From contig JAIOYF010000010.1 in assembly GCA_021741245.1 (NCBI GenBank), forward strand, positions 105,485 to 169,484: DNA of 64,000 nucleotides, in the 5' to 3' direction. This DNA comes from Paracoccaceae bacterium (GTDB lineage Bacteria; Pseudomonadota; Alphaproteobacteria; Rhodobacterales; Rhodobacteraceae). A model generated the notes under the pieces. It worked only from the letters and a program-made list of their open reading frames with translations, was not told the DNA's origin and did not search any database. Each line of letters begins with the position of its first letter. The stretch's first letter is position 1. A program made the position numbers and the translations under genes. This document shows positions 8,463-16,988 of this stretch, in pieces.

Positions 8463-9554
8463 ATGAATATTCATACTCCCGAATTCGACCGCAAGCCATC
8501 GCGGGACGAAGCCGAGGCGGCCTTGGCCGTGCTGCGCCAATGGGCAGGCAAATCGTCGGATGATGAGATTGCGACGCTGGATTCCGCCGTTGGCTATCTT
8601 GTGCCGGGGCAGGGCTATCCTGCCCTGTCACGCGAGTATCCGACCGATTTTCGTGTGGATGACGTTTATAAAGACAGCCTGCCCGATCTGCAAAACGGGC
8701 CGTCGAGCCTGATCGTCGGGGCAAAGCAGCTGATCCAGCATGTCGGGATTTCCAACTTTCGGTTGCCGATCAATTATCGCACCCGCGACAATGGTCCGCT
8801 GACGCTGGAAACCTCGGTCACGGGCACGGTGAGCCTTGAGGCCGAGAAAAAGGGCATCAACATGAGCCGCATCATGCGCTCATTCTATGCCCATTCCGAG
8901 GCGGAGTTCAGCTTTGAGGTGATCGAGGCCGCGCTGGATGATTACAAGCGCGATCTGGGCAGCTTTGATGCCCGCATTCAGATGCGCCTGTCCTTTCCGG
9001 TCCGGGTAAATTCGCTGCGCTCGGGTCTGTCGGGTTGGCAATACTATGACATTGCTTTGGAATTGGTAGAGCGGGCCGGGGTGCGCAAAAAGATCGTGCA
9101 TCTGGATTACGTCTATTCCTCCACCTGCCCATGCTCGTTGGAACTGAGCGAACATGCCCGCCGCACCCGTGGCCAGCTGGCAAGCCCGCATTCGCAGCGC
9201 TCGGTTGCGCGCTTGTCGGTTGAGGTGAAGTCGGGCCGTTGCCTGTGGTTTGAAGATCTGATCGAACTGGCCCGTGACGGGGTGCCGACGGAAACCCAAG
9301 TCATGGTCAAGCGCGAAGATGAGCAGGCCTTTGCCGAGTTGAACGCCGCGAACCCGATTTTCGTCGAAGATGCGGCACGCAGCTTTTGTGCCGTTCTGAA
9401 GGGCGATCCGCGGATTGGCGATTTTCGGATCGTGGCCAGCCACCAAGAAAGCCTGCACAGCCATGACGCGGTGTCGATTCTGACCGAAGGGCCGACCTTT
9501 GCCAGTGACAGCCTTGATCCACGTCTGTTCCAGACGCTGTTCCATATCGGCTGA
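8463..9554 (+). CDS. folE2: GTP cyclohydrolase FolE2 (type IB)
   Basis: Metal-dependent enzyme converting GTP to 7,8-dihydroneopterin triphosphate, the first step of folate synthesis (and of queuosine-type pathways where present). The 363-aa sequence belongs to the type IB family, unrelated in sequence to FolE. The conserved YVYSSTCPCS carries the metal-binding cysteine, and RTRGQLASPHSQRS plus a C-terminal SHQESLHSHDA complete the active-site signature. GGAAGGA lies about seven bases before the ATG. The other folate genes here (folP, folB) lie 4.4 kb away on the opposite strand. In some bacteria FolE2 replaces FolE under zinc limitation, but no Zur-type palindrome is evident upstream. Confidence 0.95.
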   Translation: MNIHTPEFDRKPSRDEAEAALAVLRQWAGKSSDDEIATLDSAVGYLVPGQGYPALSREYPTDFRVDDVYKDSLPDLQNGPSSLIVGAKQLIQHVGISNFRLPINYRTRDNGPLTLETSVTGTVSLEAEKKGINMSRIMRSFYAHSEAEFSFEVIEAALDDYKRDLGSFDARIQMRLSFPVRVNSLRSGLSGWQYYDIALELVERAGVRKKIVHLDYVYSSTCPCSLELSEHARRTRGQLASPHSQRSVARLSVEVKSGRCLWFEDLIELARDGVPTETQVMVKREDEQAFAELNAANPIFVEDAARSFCAVLKGDPRIGDFRIVASHQESLHSHDAVSILTEGPTFASDSLDPRLFQTLFHIG

Positions 9555-9705
9555 GTCGTGCGGGTCTGACCTGTCGTCGCCGGGGGCAGTGATGCCTCCG
9601 GCGCGCCTATTTTGCGGGCGGAGTTGGCACCTTGGATCTGTGGCATCGCCTGCGCTGCCAAGGCTGATTGACGGCTGCCGCCGACAGGCGTAGCCAAGCC
9701 GCATC

Positions 9706-11154
9706 ATGGTGGACATCCGACCCATTGCCTATCTGATTGGCCGAATGCTGGTCGTGCTGGCGATTTTGATGTTGGCCCCCGCGATCATTGATTTGCGGGC
9801 GGGCTTGCCCAACGGCCGGGATTTTCTGGAAAGCGCGCTGATCACCGGGGGCGTGGGGGGGCTGATTGCCTTGGCCACGGTCAACGCGCTGGGGCATGGG
9901 CTGGATATACGGCAGGCCTATTTGCTGACGGCCGTCATCTGGCTGGGGCTTCCGATGTTTTCCGCCTTGCCCTTTTTCCTTGGTGCGCCGGGGCTTTCGC
10001 TGACAGATGCCTATTTCGAAGCCGTGTCGGGCATGACCACAACCGGATCAACCGTGATTGTGGGGCTGGACGCCTTGCCTGTGGGCACCAACCTGTGGCG
10101 GGGCATGCTGAACTGGATTGGTGGGCTGGGCATTGCCTTTATCGCGATGATCTTTTTGCCGATCATGCGGGTGGGTGGCATGCAGTTTTTCCGGACCGAA
10201 GGCTTTGACACCTTTGGCAAGGCGCTGCCACGGGCGACCGATATCGCGCGGGCCTTGCTGTTGGTCTATACCGGGCTGACGGTGGCCTGTGTGCTGAGCT
10301 ATCTTTTGCTGGGCATGACGATCTTGGATGCTTTGGTCATGGGGGCGGCCACCATTGCGACGGGTGGCTTTGCGCCGACGGACGCCTCTTTTGGCAAGTA
10401 TCCCGGGGCGGCGGAATATGTGGGCGCGATCTTTATGGTGCTGTCGAGCCTGCCCTATATCCGCTATGTCCAGCTTGTCTCGGGCAGGCGGCGGGCGCTT
10501 TGGGATGATTTGCAGGTCCGCGCGATTGTGCTGTGGCTGTTGGTTGCCGTGGCGATTGTCAGCCTTTGGCGGATCGTGGTTGCGGATGCTGGCGCAGAAG
10601 AGGCGTTACGCGAAAGCCTGTTCAATCTGACGTCGATCCTGACGGGCACGGGGTTCTTTTCCGGCAGCTTTCCGATCTGGGGCAGCTTTGCGCTGGTTGT
10701 CGCCTTTGTCTTGGGGATGATCGGGGGCTGCTCTGGCTCCTCTTCGGGCGCGCTGAGCGTTTTCCGGGTGCAACTGTCAGCGCGCGCGATTGGGGCACAG
10801 ATCGCGGCGATCAATCACCCAGACCGCGTGGTGCCGCTGCGCTATGCCGGGCGGCCCGTGGAGATTGAGACGATGAATGCCCTGATGCTCTATGTCACGG
10901 GCTATATCCTGACCATCGGGGTTCTGTCGGTCGCGATGACCATGGTTGGGGTTGATATCACCTCGGCGCTATTTGGGATTTGGACATCGCTTGGCAACAT
11001 CGGCTATGGCTTTGGCCCGATGTTGGCCGAGACGGGCACCTTTCGCGATTTCCCCGATGCCGCCAAATGGATCATGACGCTGGCCATGTTGCTGGGTCGG
11101 CTTGGCTTGCTTGCGATCTTCGTGTTGGTCCTGCCGCAGTTCTGGCGCGCATAG
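9706..11154 (+). CDS. trkH: TrkH-family potassium uptake channel subunit (copy 1)
   Basis: A 482-aa membrane subunit of the Trk potassium uptake system. Four M1-P-M2 repeats can be traced by their filter segments: SGMTTTGSTV, IATGGFAP, ILTGTGFFSG and LGNIGYGFGP. K+ passes through the pore formed by these glycine-containing loops; gating normally needs the cytosolic TrkA subunit, which is not in the window. A second homologue follows after 48 bp on the same strand. A GC-rich dyad CGCCGG/CCGGCG lies in the spacer after folE2. Confidence 0.93.
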   Translation: MVDIRPIAYLIGRMLVVLAILMLAPAIIDLRAGLPNGRDFLESALITGGVGGLIALATVNALGHGLDIRQAYLLTAVIWLGLPMFSALPFFLGAPGLSLTDAYFEAVSGMTTTGSTVIVGLDALPVGTNLWRGMLNWIGGLGIAFIAMIFLPIMRVGGMQFFRTEGFDTFGKALPRATDIARALLLVYTGLTVACVLSYLLLGMTILDALVMGAATIATGGFAPTDASFGKYPGAAEYVGAIFMVLSSLPYIRYVQLVSGRRRALWDDLQVRAIVLWLLVAVAIVSLWRIVVADAGAEEALRESLFNLTSILTGTGFFSGSFPIWGSFALVVAFVLGMIGGCSGSSSGALSVFRVQLSARAIGAQIAAINHPDRVVPLRYAGRPVEIETMNALMLYVTGYILTIGVLSVAMTMVGVDITSALFGIWTSLGNIGYGFGPMLAETGTFRDFPDAAKWIMTLAMLLGRLGLLAIFVLVLPQFWRA

Positions 11155-11202
11155 AGTGTGAACTGTTGACTTGGGCAAAGCTTGCCGCCAAGGCTCTGGC
11201 GT

Positions 11203-12651
11203 ATGATTGATGTGCGTCCTGTCGCCTATGTGATCGGCCTTCTGGTGTCTGCCATGGGGGTCTTCATGATGTTCCCCTTGGCGCTGGATCTGGCGGCGGG
11301 GGATCCGCATTGGCGGGCGTTCTTCCGTTCGGCCGTGATTTGTCTTGTGGCGGGCGGCGCGACGGCGATGGCCTCGGCCAATGGCGCAAACGGGTCGATG
11401 ACCTTGCAACAGATCTTTTTGCTGACAACGGGGGTCTGGCTGGCGATGCCCGCCTTTGGCGCGCTGCCGCTGATCTTGGGGGAGCCGGGGCTAAGCCTGA
11501 CGGATGCGTTTTTCGAAAGCATTTCGGGCATGACCACGACCGGAACCACGGTGATTGAGGGGATCGATGCCCTGCCGCTGGGCACCAACCTGTGGCGTGC
11601 CATTCTGCAATGGCTGGGGGGCCTTGGGATTGTCATCGTCGCGATGTTGTTCTTGCCGGTGATGAAGGTGGGGGGGATGCAATTCTTCCGATCCGAAGGA
11701 TTTGACACGTTGGGCAAGGTTTTGCCGCGTGCGCTGGATATCTCATCGGCCTTGATCCAGATTTACGTCTTGCTGACGGTGGCCTGTGCGATCACCTATT
11801 TTGCCTTGGGGATGAGCGGGTTTGAGGCGGTTTGCCATGCCCTGACCACGGTTTCCACGGGCGGGTTTTCCACATCAGACCGCAGTTTCGGGCTGTTTCA
11901 GGGGCCTGCGGAATATGCGGCCTCGATCTTCATGCTGCTTGGCAGCTTGCCGTTCATCCGTTTTGTGCAACTGGCCCAAGGCTCTATCCGCCCGCTTTTG
12001 ACCGACAGTCAGGTGCGGGCCTATTTGCGCTGGAACGCCTATGCCGTTGTGGCGATTGTTGCCTATGAGTTGTGGCACGGTGGCCAAAGCCTGCCTGTGC
12101 TGCTGCGAGAAACCACATTCAACGTCGTCTCGACCTTTTCCGGCACCGGGTTTTCAAGTGTGGACCTGTCATCTTGGGGGCCGTTCCCCTTTGTGCTGTT
12201 GATCGTGGTGGGGCTGATCGGGGGGTGCACGTCGTCAACCGGGTGTTCGGTCAAGGTGTTTCGCTATCTGATCTTGTTCGAGGCGATCAAGGTGCAGATC
12301 AAGCGCCTGCATAACCCGTCTTCGGTCAATCCGATGCGCTATGACGGGCAAGCGGTCAGCTTTGACGTGGTGGATTCGGTGATCGTGTTCTTCACCATGT
12401 TCATCCTGACCTTTGGTCTTTTGGCTGTGGCGCTTGGGTTGTCGGGGCTGGAGTTCAAGACAGCCGTGACCGCCGCATGGACATCCGTGGCCAATATCGG
12501 CCCGGTTTTTGGCCCCGAGGTGGGGCCAACCGGGGCCGTACACGGATTTCCCGACTTTGCCAAATGGCTGATGATGGCGGGAATGTTGGTGGGGCGACTG
12601 GAGCTTTTGTCGGTCTATGTGCTGTTCATGCGGCGGTTTTGGCAGACCTGA
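11203..12651 (+). CDS. trkH: TrkH-family potassium uptake channel subunit (copy 2)
   Basis: This 482-aa protein is colinear with the preceding TrkH, so the pair arose by tandem duplication, but the two have diverged considerably. Filter segments are SGMTTTGTTV, VSTGGFSTSD, FSGTGFSSVD and VANIGPVFGP. The last loop has NIGPV where copy 1 has NIGYG. The ORF track begins seven codons earlier; the ATG at 11203 gives MIDVRPVAYVIG, aligning with MVDIRPIAYLIG of copy 1. It converges with glmM, leaving 11 bp between stops. Confidence 0.92.
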   Translation: MIDVRPVAYVIGLLVSAMGVFMMFPLALDLAAGDPHWRAFFRSAVICLVAGGATAMASANGANGSMTLQQIFLLTTGVWLAMPAFGALPLILGEPGLSLTDAFFESISGMTTTGTTVIEGIDALPLGTNLWRAILQWLGGLGIVIVAMLFLPVMKVGGMQFFRSEGFDTLGKVLPRALDISSALIQIYVLLTVACAITYFALGMSGFEAVCHALTTVSTGGFSTSDRSFGLFQGPAEYAASIFMLLGSLPFIRFVQLAQGSIRPLLTDSQVRAYLRWNAYAVVAIVAYELWHGGQSLPVLLRETTFNVVSTFSGTGFSSVDLSSWGPFPFVLLIVVGLIGGCTSSTGCSVKVFRYLILFEAIKVQIKRLHNPSSVNPMRYDGQAVSFDVVDSVIVFFTMFILTFGLLAVALGLSGLEFKTAVTAAWTSVANIGPVFGPEVGPTGAVHGFPDFAKWLMMAGMLVGRLELLSVYVLFMRRFWQT

Positions 12652-12662
12652 GCCTTTTCAGG

Positions 12663-14006
12663 TCAGACCGCTGCCTCGACCGCGCCGACAATCTCATTCA
12701 CCACAGAGAGCAACATCGCCTCATCCTCACATTCGGCCATCACGCGGATCAGCGGTTCGGTGCCGGATTTGCGGATGAGGATGCGGCCCTTGCCCTTTAT
12801 CCGCGCGGCATTCGCCTCGATCACCGATTTGACGGCGGCTTGCTCCAAGGGTTTTACGCCATCGGGAAAGCGGACGTTCTTCAACAGCTGGGGCACGGTT
12901 TCAAACTGCTGCACAAGGGTGCTGGCCTTATGCCCGGTGCGGGCCATCTCGGCCAGAAATTGCAGACCCGCGATCAGACCATCCCCGGTGGTGGCATAGT
13001 CGGTCATCACGATATGGCCCGATTGTTCGCCGCCAAGGTTAAAGCCCCCGGCGCGCATCCGTTCCACCACGTAGCGATCCCCGACCGCCGTGCGCTCCAA
13101 CCGCAGGCCACGCGCCGCCAGATGACGTTCCAGCCCAAGGTTTGACATAACGGTGGCGACAAGGGCCCCGCCGCGCAGTTTGCCCTCTTCGGCCCAGCGG
13201 GTGGCCAGCATGGCCATGATCTGGTCGCCATCCGCGACGCGGCCTGTTTCGTCCAAGATCATCACGCGGTCTGCATCGCCATCAAGGCAGATGCCCACAT
13301 CGGCACCATGCGCCACCACTGCCTCGGCCGCGGTCTGGGTATAGGTGGAGCCGCAGCGGTCATTGATGTTGGTGCCGTTGGGCGCAACACCAATGGGCAC
13401 CACGGTTGCGCCCAGTTCCCAAAGCACCTCGGGCGCGGCCTTGTAGGCCGCCCCATTGGCGCAATCGATCACCACCTTTAGCCCATCCAGACGAACGCCC
13501 GCCGGAAAAGTGGTCTTGACGAATTCCTGATAGCGGCCACGGCCATCCTCGATCCGCTTGGCACGGCCAATATTGTCAGCCTGCGCATATTGGATTTCGC
13601 CTTCGACAATCGCCTCGATCTCGGCCTCGGCCTCATCCGACAGCTTGAAGCCGTCGGGGCCGAAGAATTTGATCCCGTTGTCTTGATGCGGGTTGTGGCT
13701 GGCCGAGATCATCACGCCCACATCCGCCCGCATGCTGCGCGTCAAGAACCCCACGGCGGGGGTCGGAACGGGGCCAAGCAGCAAGACATTCATGCCCGTG
13801 CTGGTCAGCCCGGCGGTCAGGGCGTTTTCCAGCATATAGCCCGACAGGCGCGTGTCCTTGCCAATGACAACACGGTGGCCTGCCGCCCCGTCCCGGCGAA
13901 AGAACCGGCCCGCCGCAGCCCCAAGGCGCAGGGCCATGTCGGCGGTCATCGGAAAGGCATTGGCACGGCCGCGCACACCGTCGGTTCCAAACAGCTTGCG
14001 TGTCAT
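12663..14006 (-). CDS. glmM: Phosphoglucosamine mutase
   Basis: Interconverts glucosamine-6-phosphate and glucosamine-1-phosphate on the route to UDP-GlcNAc, for peptidoglycan and lipopolysaccharide. The 447-aa length is typical. Motifs are [10 protein letters not shown] at the N terminus, the catalytic phosphoserine loop [14 protein letters not shown], the metal loop LDGDADR, the sugar-binding GGEQSGH and the phosphate-binding [12 protein letters not shown]. Its ATG overlaps the folP stop by 4 bp, indicating translational coupling. Confidence 0.97.
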   Translation of the reverse strand: MTRKLFGTDGVRGRANAFPMTADMALRLGAAAGRFFRRDGAAGHRVVIGKDTRLSGYMLENALTAGLTSTGMNVLLLGPVPTPAVGFLTRSMRADVGVMISASHNPHQDNGIKFFGPDGFKLSDEAEAEIEAIVEGEIQYAQADNIGRAKRIEDGRGRYQEFVKTTFPAGVRLDGLKVVIDCANGAAYKAAPEVLWELGATVVPIGVAPNGTNINDRCGSTYTQTAAEAVVAHGADVGICLDGDADRVMILDETGRVADGDQIMAMLATRWAEEGKLRGGALVATVMSNLGLERHLAARGLRLERTAVGDRYVVERMRAGGFNLGGEQSGHIVMTDYATTGDGLIAGLQFLAEMARTGHKASTLVQQFETVPQLLKNVRFPDGVKPLEQAAVKSVIEANAARIKGKGRILIRKSGTEPLIRVMAECEDEAMLLSVVNEIVGAVEAAV

Positions 14007-15013
14007 TCACTCGTTCCTTTTGTTGCTACTTGCCACAGCGAAAGCGCCGCCCGTGTTTCGGCCACATCATGCACGCGTATCATCTGCATCCCCTGCGCCA
14101 CACCTGCCAGCGCCACCGCCAGCGATCCGGGCATGCGGCGCGCGGCATCCTCTTCGCCCGACAGCGTGCCGATAAAGCGCTTGCGGCTGGCCCCCAGCAA
14201 GACCGGCACGCCAAGCCCGTGGAACAGCGACAGCCGGGCCAGAAGGGTCAGGTTGTGGGTCAGCGTCTTGCCAAACCCGATGCCGGGATCAATGGCGATA
14301 TTGTGCTTGGCGATGCCAGCGGCCTGCGCCTCGGCCATGCGGGAGGCCAGCGCGTCATAGACATCAAGAAGAACATCGTCATAGCGCGGATCGTTTTGCA
14401 TGGTCTGCGGATTGGCGATGGAATGCATCAATATCACGGGGGCCGCTGTCTGGGCCACAAGGCCCGCCATCCTTGGGTCAAAGGTCAGGGCGGTGACGTC
14501 ATTGACAATGCCTGCCCCCGCGCCAAGGGCCGCTTGCGCCACGTCGGCCTTGCGGGTGTCGATGGAAATCGGGCGGGCGATGCCTGCGGCCCGCATCGCC
14601 GCGATCACCGGGGCGGTGCGGCTGATCTCATCGGCAACGGCAACCTCTGCCGCGCCGGGGCGGGTGCTTTCGCCGCCGATATCCAGAATATCGGCCGTTG
14701 CCGCCATCTGCCGCGCGCCCATCAAGGCGGCCTCGGGGCGATAAAACAGCCCCCCATCCGAGAAACTGTCGGGCGTCACGTTGACGATTCCCATGATCCG
14801 GGGCTGGTTCATCGCAAGCCCGGCAAAGTCGGGGCGCGGGGTGGTGAGGGAGGCCAGATCAGCCGCCGAAAAATCGCTGGCCGGCATCACCTTTGGGGGC
14901 TGACCACGCTCCAGCACCTCGACATGGGAAAAGTGGCACCATCCACCGGCCAGCGGCAAGGCCGTCTTGGGTTTGGCAACATCGGTCACAGGAATTGGGC
15001 GAATGTAGATCAT
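14003..15013 (-). CDS. folP: Dihydropteroate synthase
   Basis: Joins 6-hydroxymethyl-7,8-dihydropterin pyrophosphate with p-aminobenzoate to give dihydropteroate; this is the sulfonamide target. The 336-aa protein has an N-terminal extension of about 65 residues before the TIM-barrel, longer than the enteric enzyme. Core motifs are [63 protein letters not shown] and GASRKRFIG. It lies between folB (39-bp gap) and glmM (4-bp overlap), a common alphaproteobacterial order. Confidence 0.96.
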   Translation of the reverse strand: MIYIRPIPVTDVAKPKTALPLAGGWCHFSHVEVLERGQPPKVMPASDFSAADLASLTTPRPDFAGLAMNQPRIMGIVNVTPDSFSDGGLFYRPEAALMGARQMAATADILDIGGESTRPGAAEVAVADEISRTAPVIAAMRAAGIARPISIDTRKADVAQAALGAGAGIVNDVTALTFDPRMAGLVAQTAAPVILMHSIANPQTMQNDPRYDDVLLDVYDALASRMAEAQAAGIAKHNIAIDPGIGFGKTLTHNLTLLARLSLFHGLGVPVLLGASRKRFIGTLSGEEDAARRMPGSLAVALAGVAQGMQMIRVHDVAETRAALSLWQVATKGTSE

Positions 15014-15052
15014 AAGACTGCATTAGGCCCCAGACCTAGGTTTTGGCAAGGG

Positions 15053-15967
15053 TTACGACGGCGCGCGCTCTACCGGAACGCGGCTTCCTGCCGGGAGTGC
15101 AACATCCCCGTGAACGACCAAGCCGCTGGCGGCCATCGTCTCGGCCAGCCAAAGCGCAAGGCCGACAGGTTCGGCCAATTTTGGGCCATCAACCGCATCA
15201 AGCACCATCTTGGACGGGGCCCAGACCACCGATTGGCCGCGCTTTATCGCCCAGTCCATCTCGGTCCGGGTGGCCACGACCACACAGCGCGGATCGCGGG
15301 CGGCCAAGGTCCATGCGTTTTGTTCGATGGCCAACATGTCGATCCGGCGCTGTGTTGGCTTGTGCCCGGTTTGGGCGCGCGGGGTATCCGGCAATCCGAC
15401 GGTCAAGATCAGCGGCATGCCGCGCCGCAACAGCGCATCCAGCAGCCCCGACAGGCCGGCGGAGGCGATGGCCTCATTGTCCAGATGCACGACAAGGGGG
15501 TGAACGGCGGCCTCTTCCCCGTCGTTTCCAACGACGCGCACCGCCGCCTCTGCCCGGCTGCGCACGATCTCGACGCCCAGTTTATAGGGGCCGATATCCA
15601 GCTTTTCGATCCGGACAAAGACCCGCATGGCCTGCGGTTCCGCCAAGATGCGTTCCGCCAGACGTTCGGCCAATGTTTCCAGCAGGTTCAACCGCTCGGC
15701 CGCAAGCTCTGCGGCGATGGCTTCGGTGATCCGGTCATAGGACAGGATGCGGTCCACATCATCGTTCAGGGGCTGTGCGACGGGGCGGACCTCGACCACG
15801 ACGTTGAACATCACGCGTTGCTTTTGGCCGCGTTCCTTTTGAAAGGCCCCGATATCCACATCCACCACATGATCGCGCAGCGAAATGCGGTCGCGCGGAT
15901 CTGCACTGGCAGAGGCGTGGCTGCGTTCTTCGGGATGGGCAAAGGCAAGCTGGATGTCGGTGGTCAT
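15053..15967 (-). CDS. folB: Dihydroneopterin aldolase with a C-terminal extension
   Basis: The N-terminal about 125 residues form a FolB/FolX domain that converts dihydroneopterin to 6-hydroxymethyl-dihydropterin. Visible family segments are DRISLRDHVVDVDIGAFQKE, YDRITEAIAAE and LLETLAERLAERIL, followed by VRIEKLD. The protein is 304 aa, about 2.5 times normal FolB length. The extra about 170 residues (GDVALPAGSRVPVERAPS near the end) include GLSGLLDALLRRGMPLILTV and resemble no folate enzyme I recognise, so FolK should not be assumed. Its position upstream of folP supports the folate role of the first domain. Confidence 0.87.
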   Translation of the reverse strand: MTTDIQLAFAHPEERSHASASADPRDRISLRDHVVDVDIGAFQKERGQKQRVMFNVVVEVRPVAQPLNDDVDRILSYDRITEAIAAELAAERLNLLETLAERLAERILAEPQAMRVFVRIEKLDIGPYKLGVEIVRSRAEAAVRVVGNDGEEAAVHPLVVHLDNEAIASAGLSGLLDALLRRGMPLILTVGLPDTPRAQTGHKPTQRRIDMLAIEQNAWTLAARDPRCVVVATRTEMDWAIKRGQSVVWAPSKMVLDAVDGPKLAEPVGLALWLAETMAASGLVVHGDVALPAGSRVPVERAPS

Positions 15968-16085
15968 CTGGCTCCCCGGCGCAGGCTGTTGATGGCAGGG
16001 CGACTGTATCGCCCGCCGTGACCTGCACTTGCCCTAAGCCGACCGATGAGGCAACCCCAGCGACCGACTTATAGCGCAAGATTGC

Positions 16086-16763
16086 CTAGGGTTGGCGATA
16101 GAACATATGCGCCCCGATCGAGGCGGTGCGGGGGAAACGATGCGCCCAGCGGGGACGCACGGCATTGGTATGAAAATGCGTGGCGCCATCGGTCAGGGTG
16201 CGGGGGGCCCCGTCAAGCATCAGCCGCGCAATGCGTCCGGCGCGATCAGCCGCACCTTGTTCGCGCATCACATCCTTGATCCCGTCGCAGTTGAACGAGA
16301 ACTGGCAGCCCTTGCGGCCCCCTTGGTTGACGACCCCGCACACCGAATGCGGATAGCTTGGATTGTCGACCCGGTTCAAAATGACCTCGGCCACGGCAAA
16401 CTGGCCCTTGAGTGATTCACCACGGGCTTCGAAATACAGCGCCGTGCGCAGGCATTGCCATTCCACATCGCCCGATGGGGAAGGCTGAGAGGCCAGATAG
16501 GCGTCATCATAGCGCAGAGTGCCGGTCAGAGGGGCCGGGACCTTGGCTGCCTTGGACGACAGCTTGCCCTGCGCCACGGCAGACAAAGTGTTTTGCCCAA
16601 GCGCACGGATTGTGGCATGCTCTACCCCCATGAGGGAGGAGACTTGTTCGGCCAAACCCATGGCCGGGCTGTTAGAGTGGCTCACCGTCACCTCGGCGAA
16701 GGCCGCTCCACCTTGAACAAGGGCCACCGTGGTGGCCAGTGCCCAGAATTGTCGCAAGCGCAT
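16086..16763 (-). CDS. Cell wall hydrolase, SleB family
   Basis: A 225-aa exported protein with signal peptide MRLRQFWALATTVALVQGGAAFA. Residues about 100-225 form a Hydrolase_2 (SleB/CwlJ) domain: CLRTALYFEARGES contains the conserved catalytic glutamate, and AVAEVILNRVDNPSYPHSVCGVV and CQFSFNCDG are family hallmarks. It ends with GATHFHTNAVRPRW and IGAHMFYRQP. Members act on peptidoglycan, as lytic enzymes or amidases. In a non-sporulating alphaproteobacterium the job is probably wall remodelling. It is separated from ppdK by a 225-bp AT-richer gap. Confidence 0.92.
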   Translation of the reverse strand: MRLRQFWALATTVALVQGGAAFAEVTVSHSNSPAMGLAEQVSSLMGVEHATIRALGQNTLSAVAQGKLSSKAAKVPAPLTGTLRYDDAYLASQPSPSGDVEWQCLRTALYFEARGESLKGQFAVAEVILNRVDNPSYPHSVCGVVNQGGRKGCQFSFNCDGIKDVMREQGAADRAGRIARLMLDGAPRTLTDGATHFHTNAVRPRWAHRFPRTASIGAHMFYRQP

Positions 16764-16988
16764 TGTCTACTGTTCCGTATTGTTGCCTTTTCGCACAGAC
16801 CCCCTCACATCTGCGTGATCTGTGCGCCAGAGGAACGGGTTAGGGTAAGATGCCGCGTGAGTCTATGTATGTGGCAAAAACACAACAAGACAGGCCGAAT
16901 TATCGGCGGAAATCCGCGCAAAACTTAATTCTCCACATAAGGATCGCCCTGTAACTACCTTATATTGTGGTGTTTTTAGACTTATCCA

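Noticed and set aside
14000-16021. 673-aa plus-strand ORF
   Set aside because: Antisense shadow of folP and folB.
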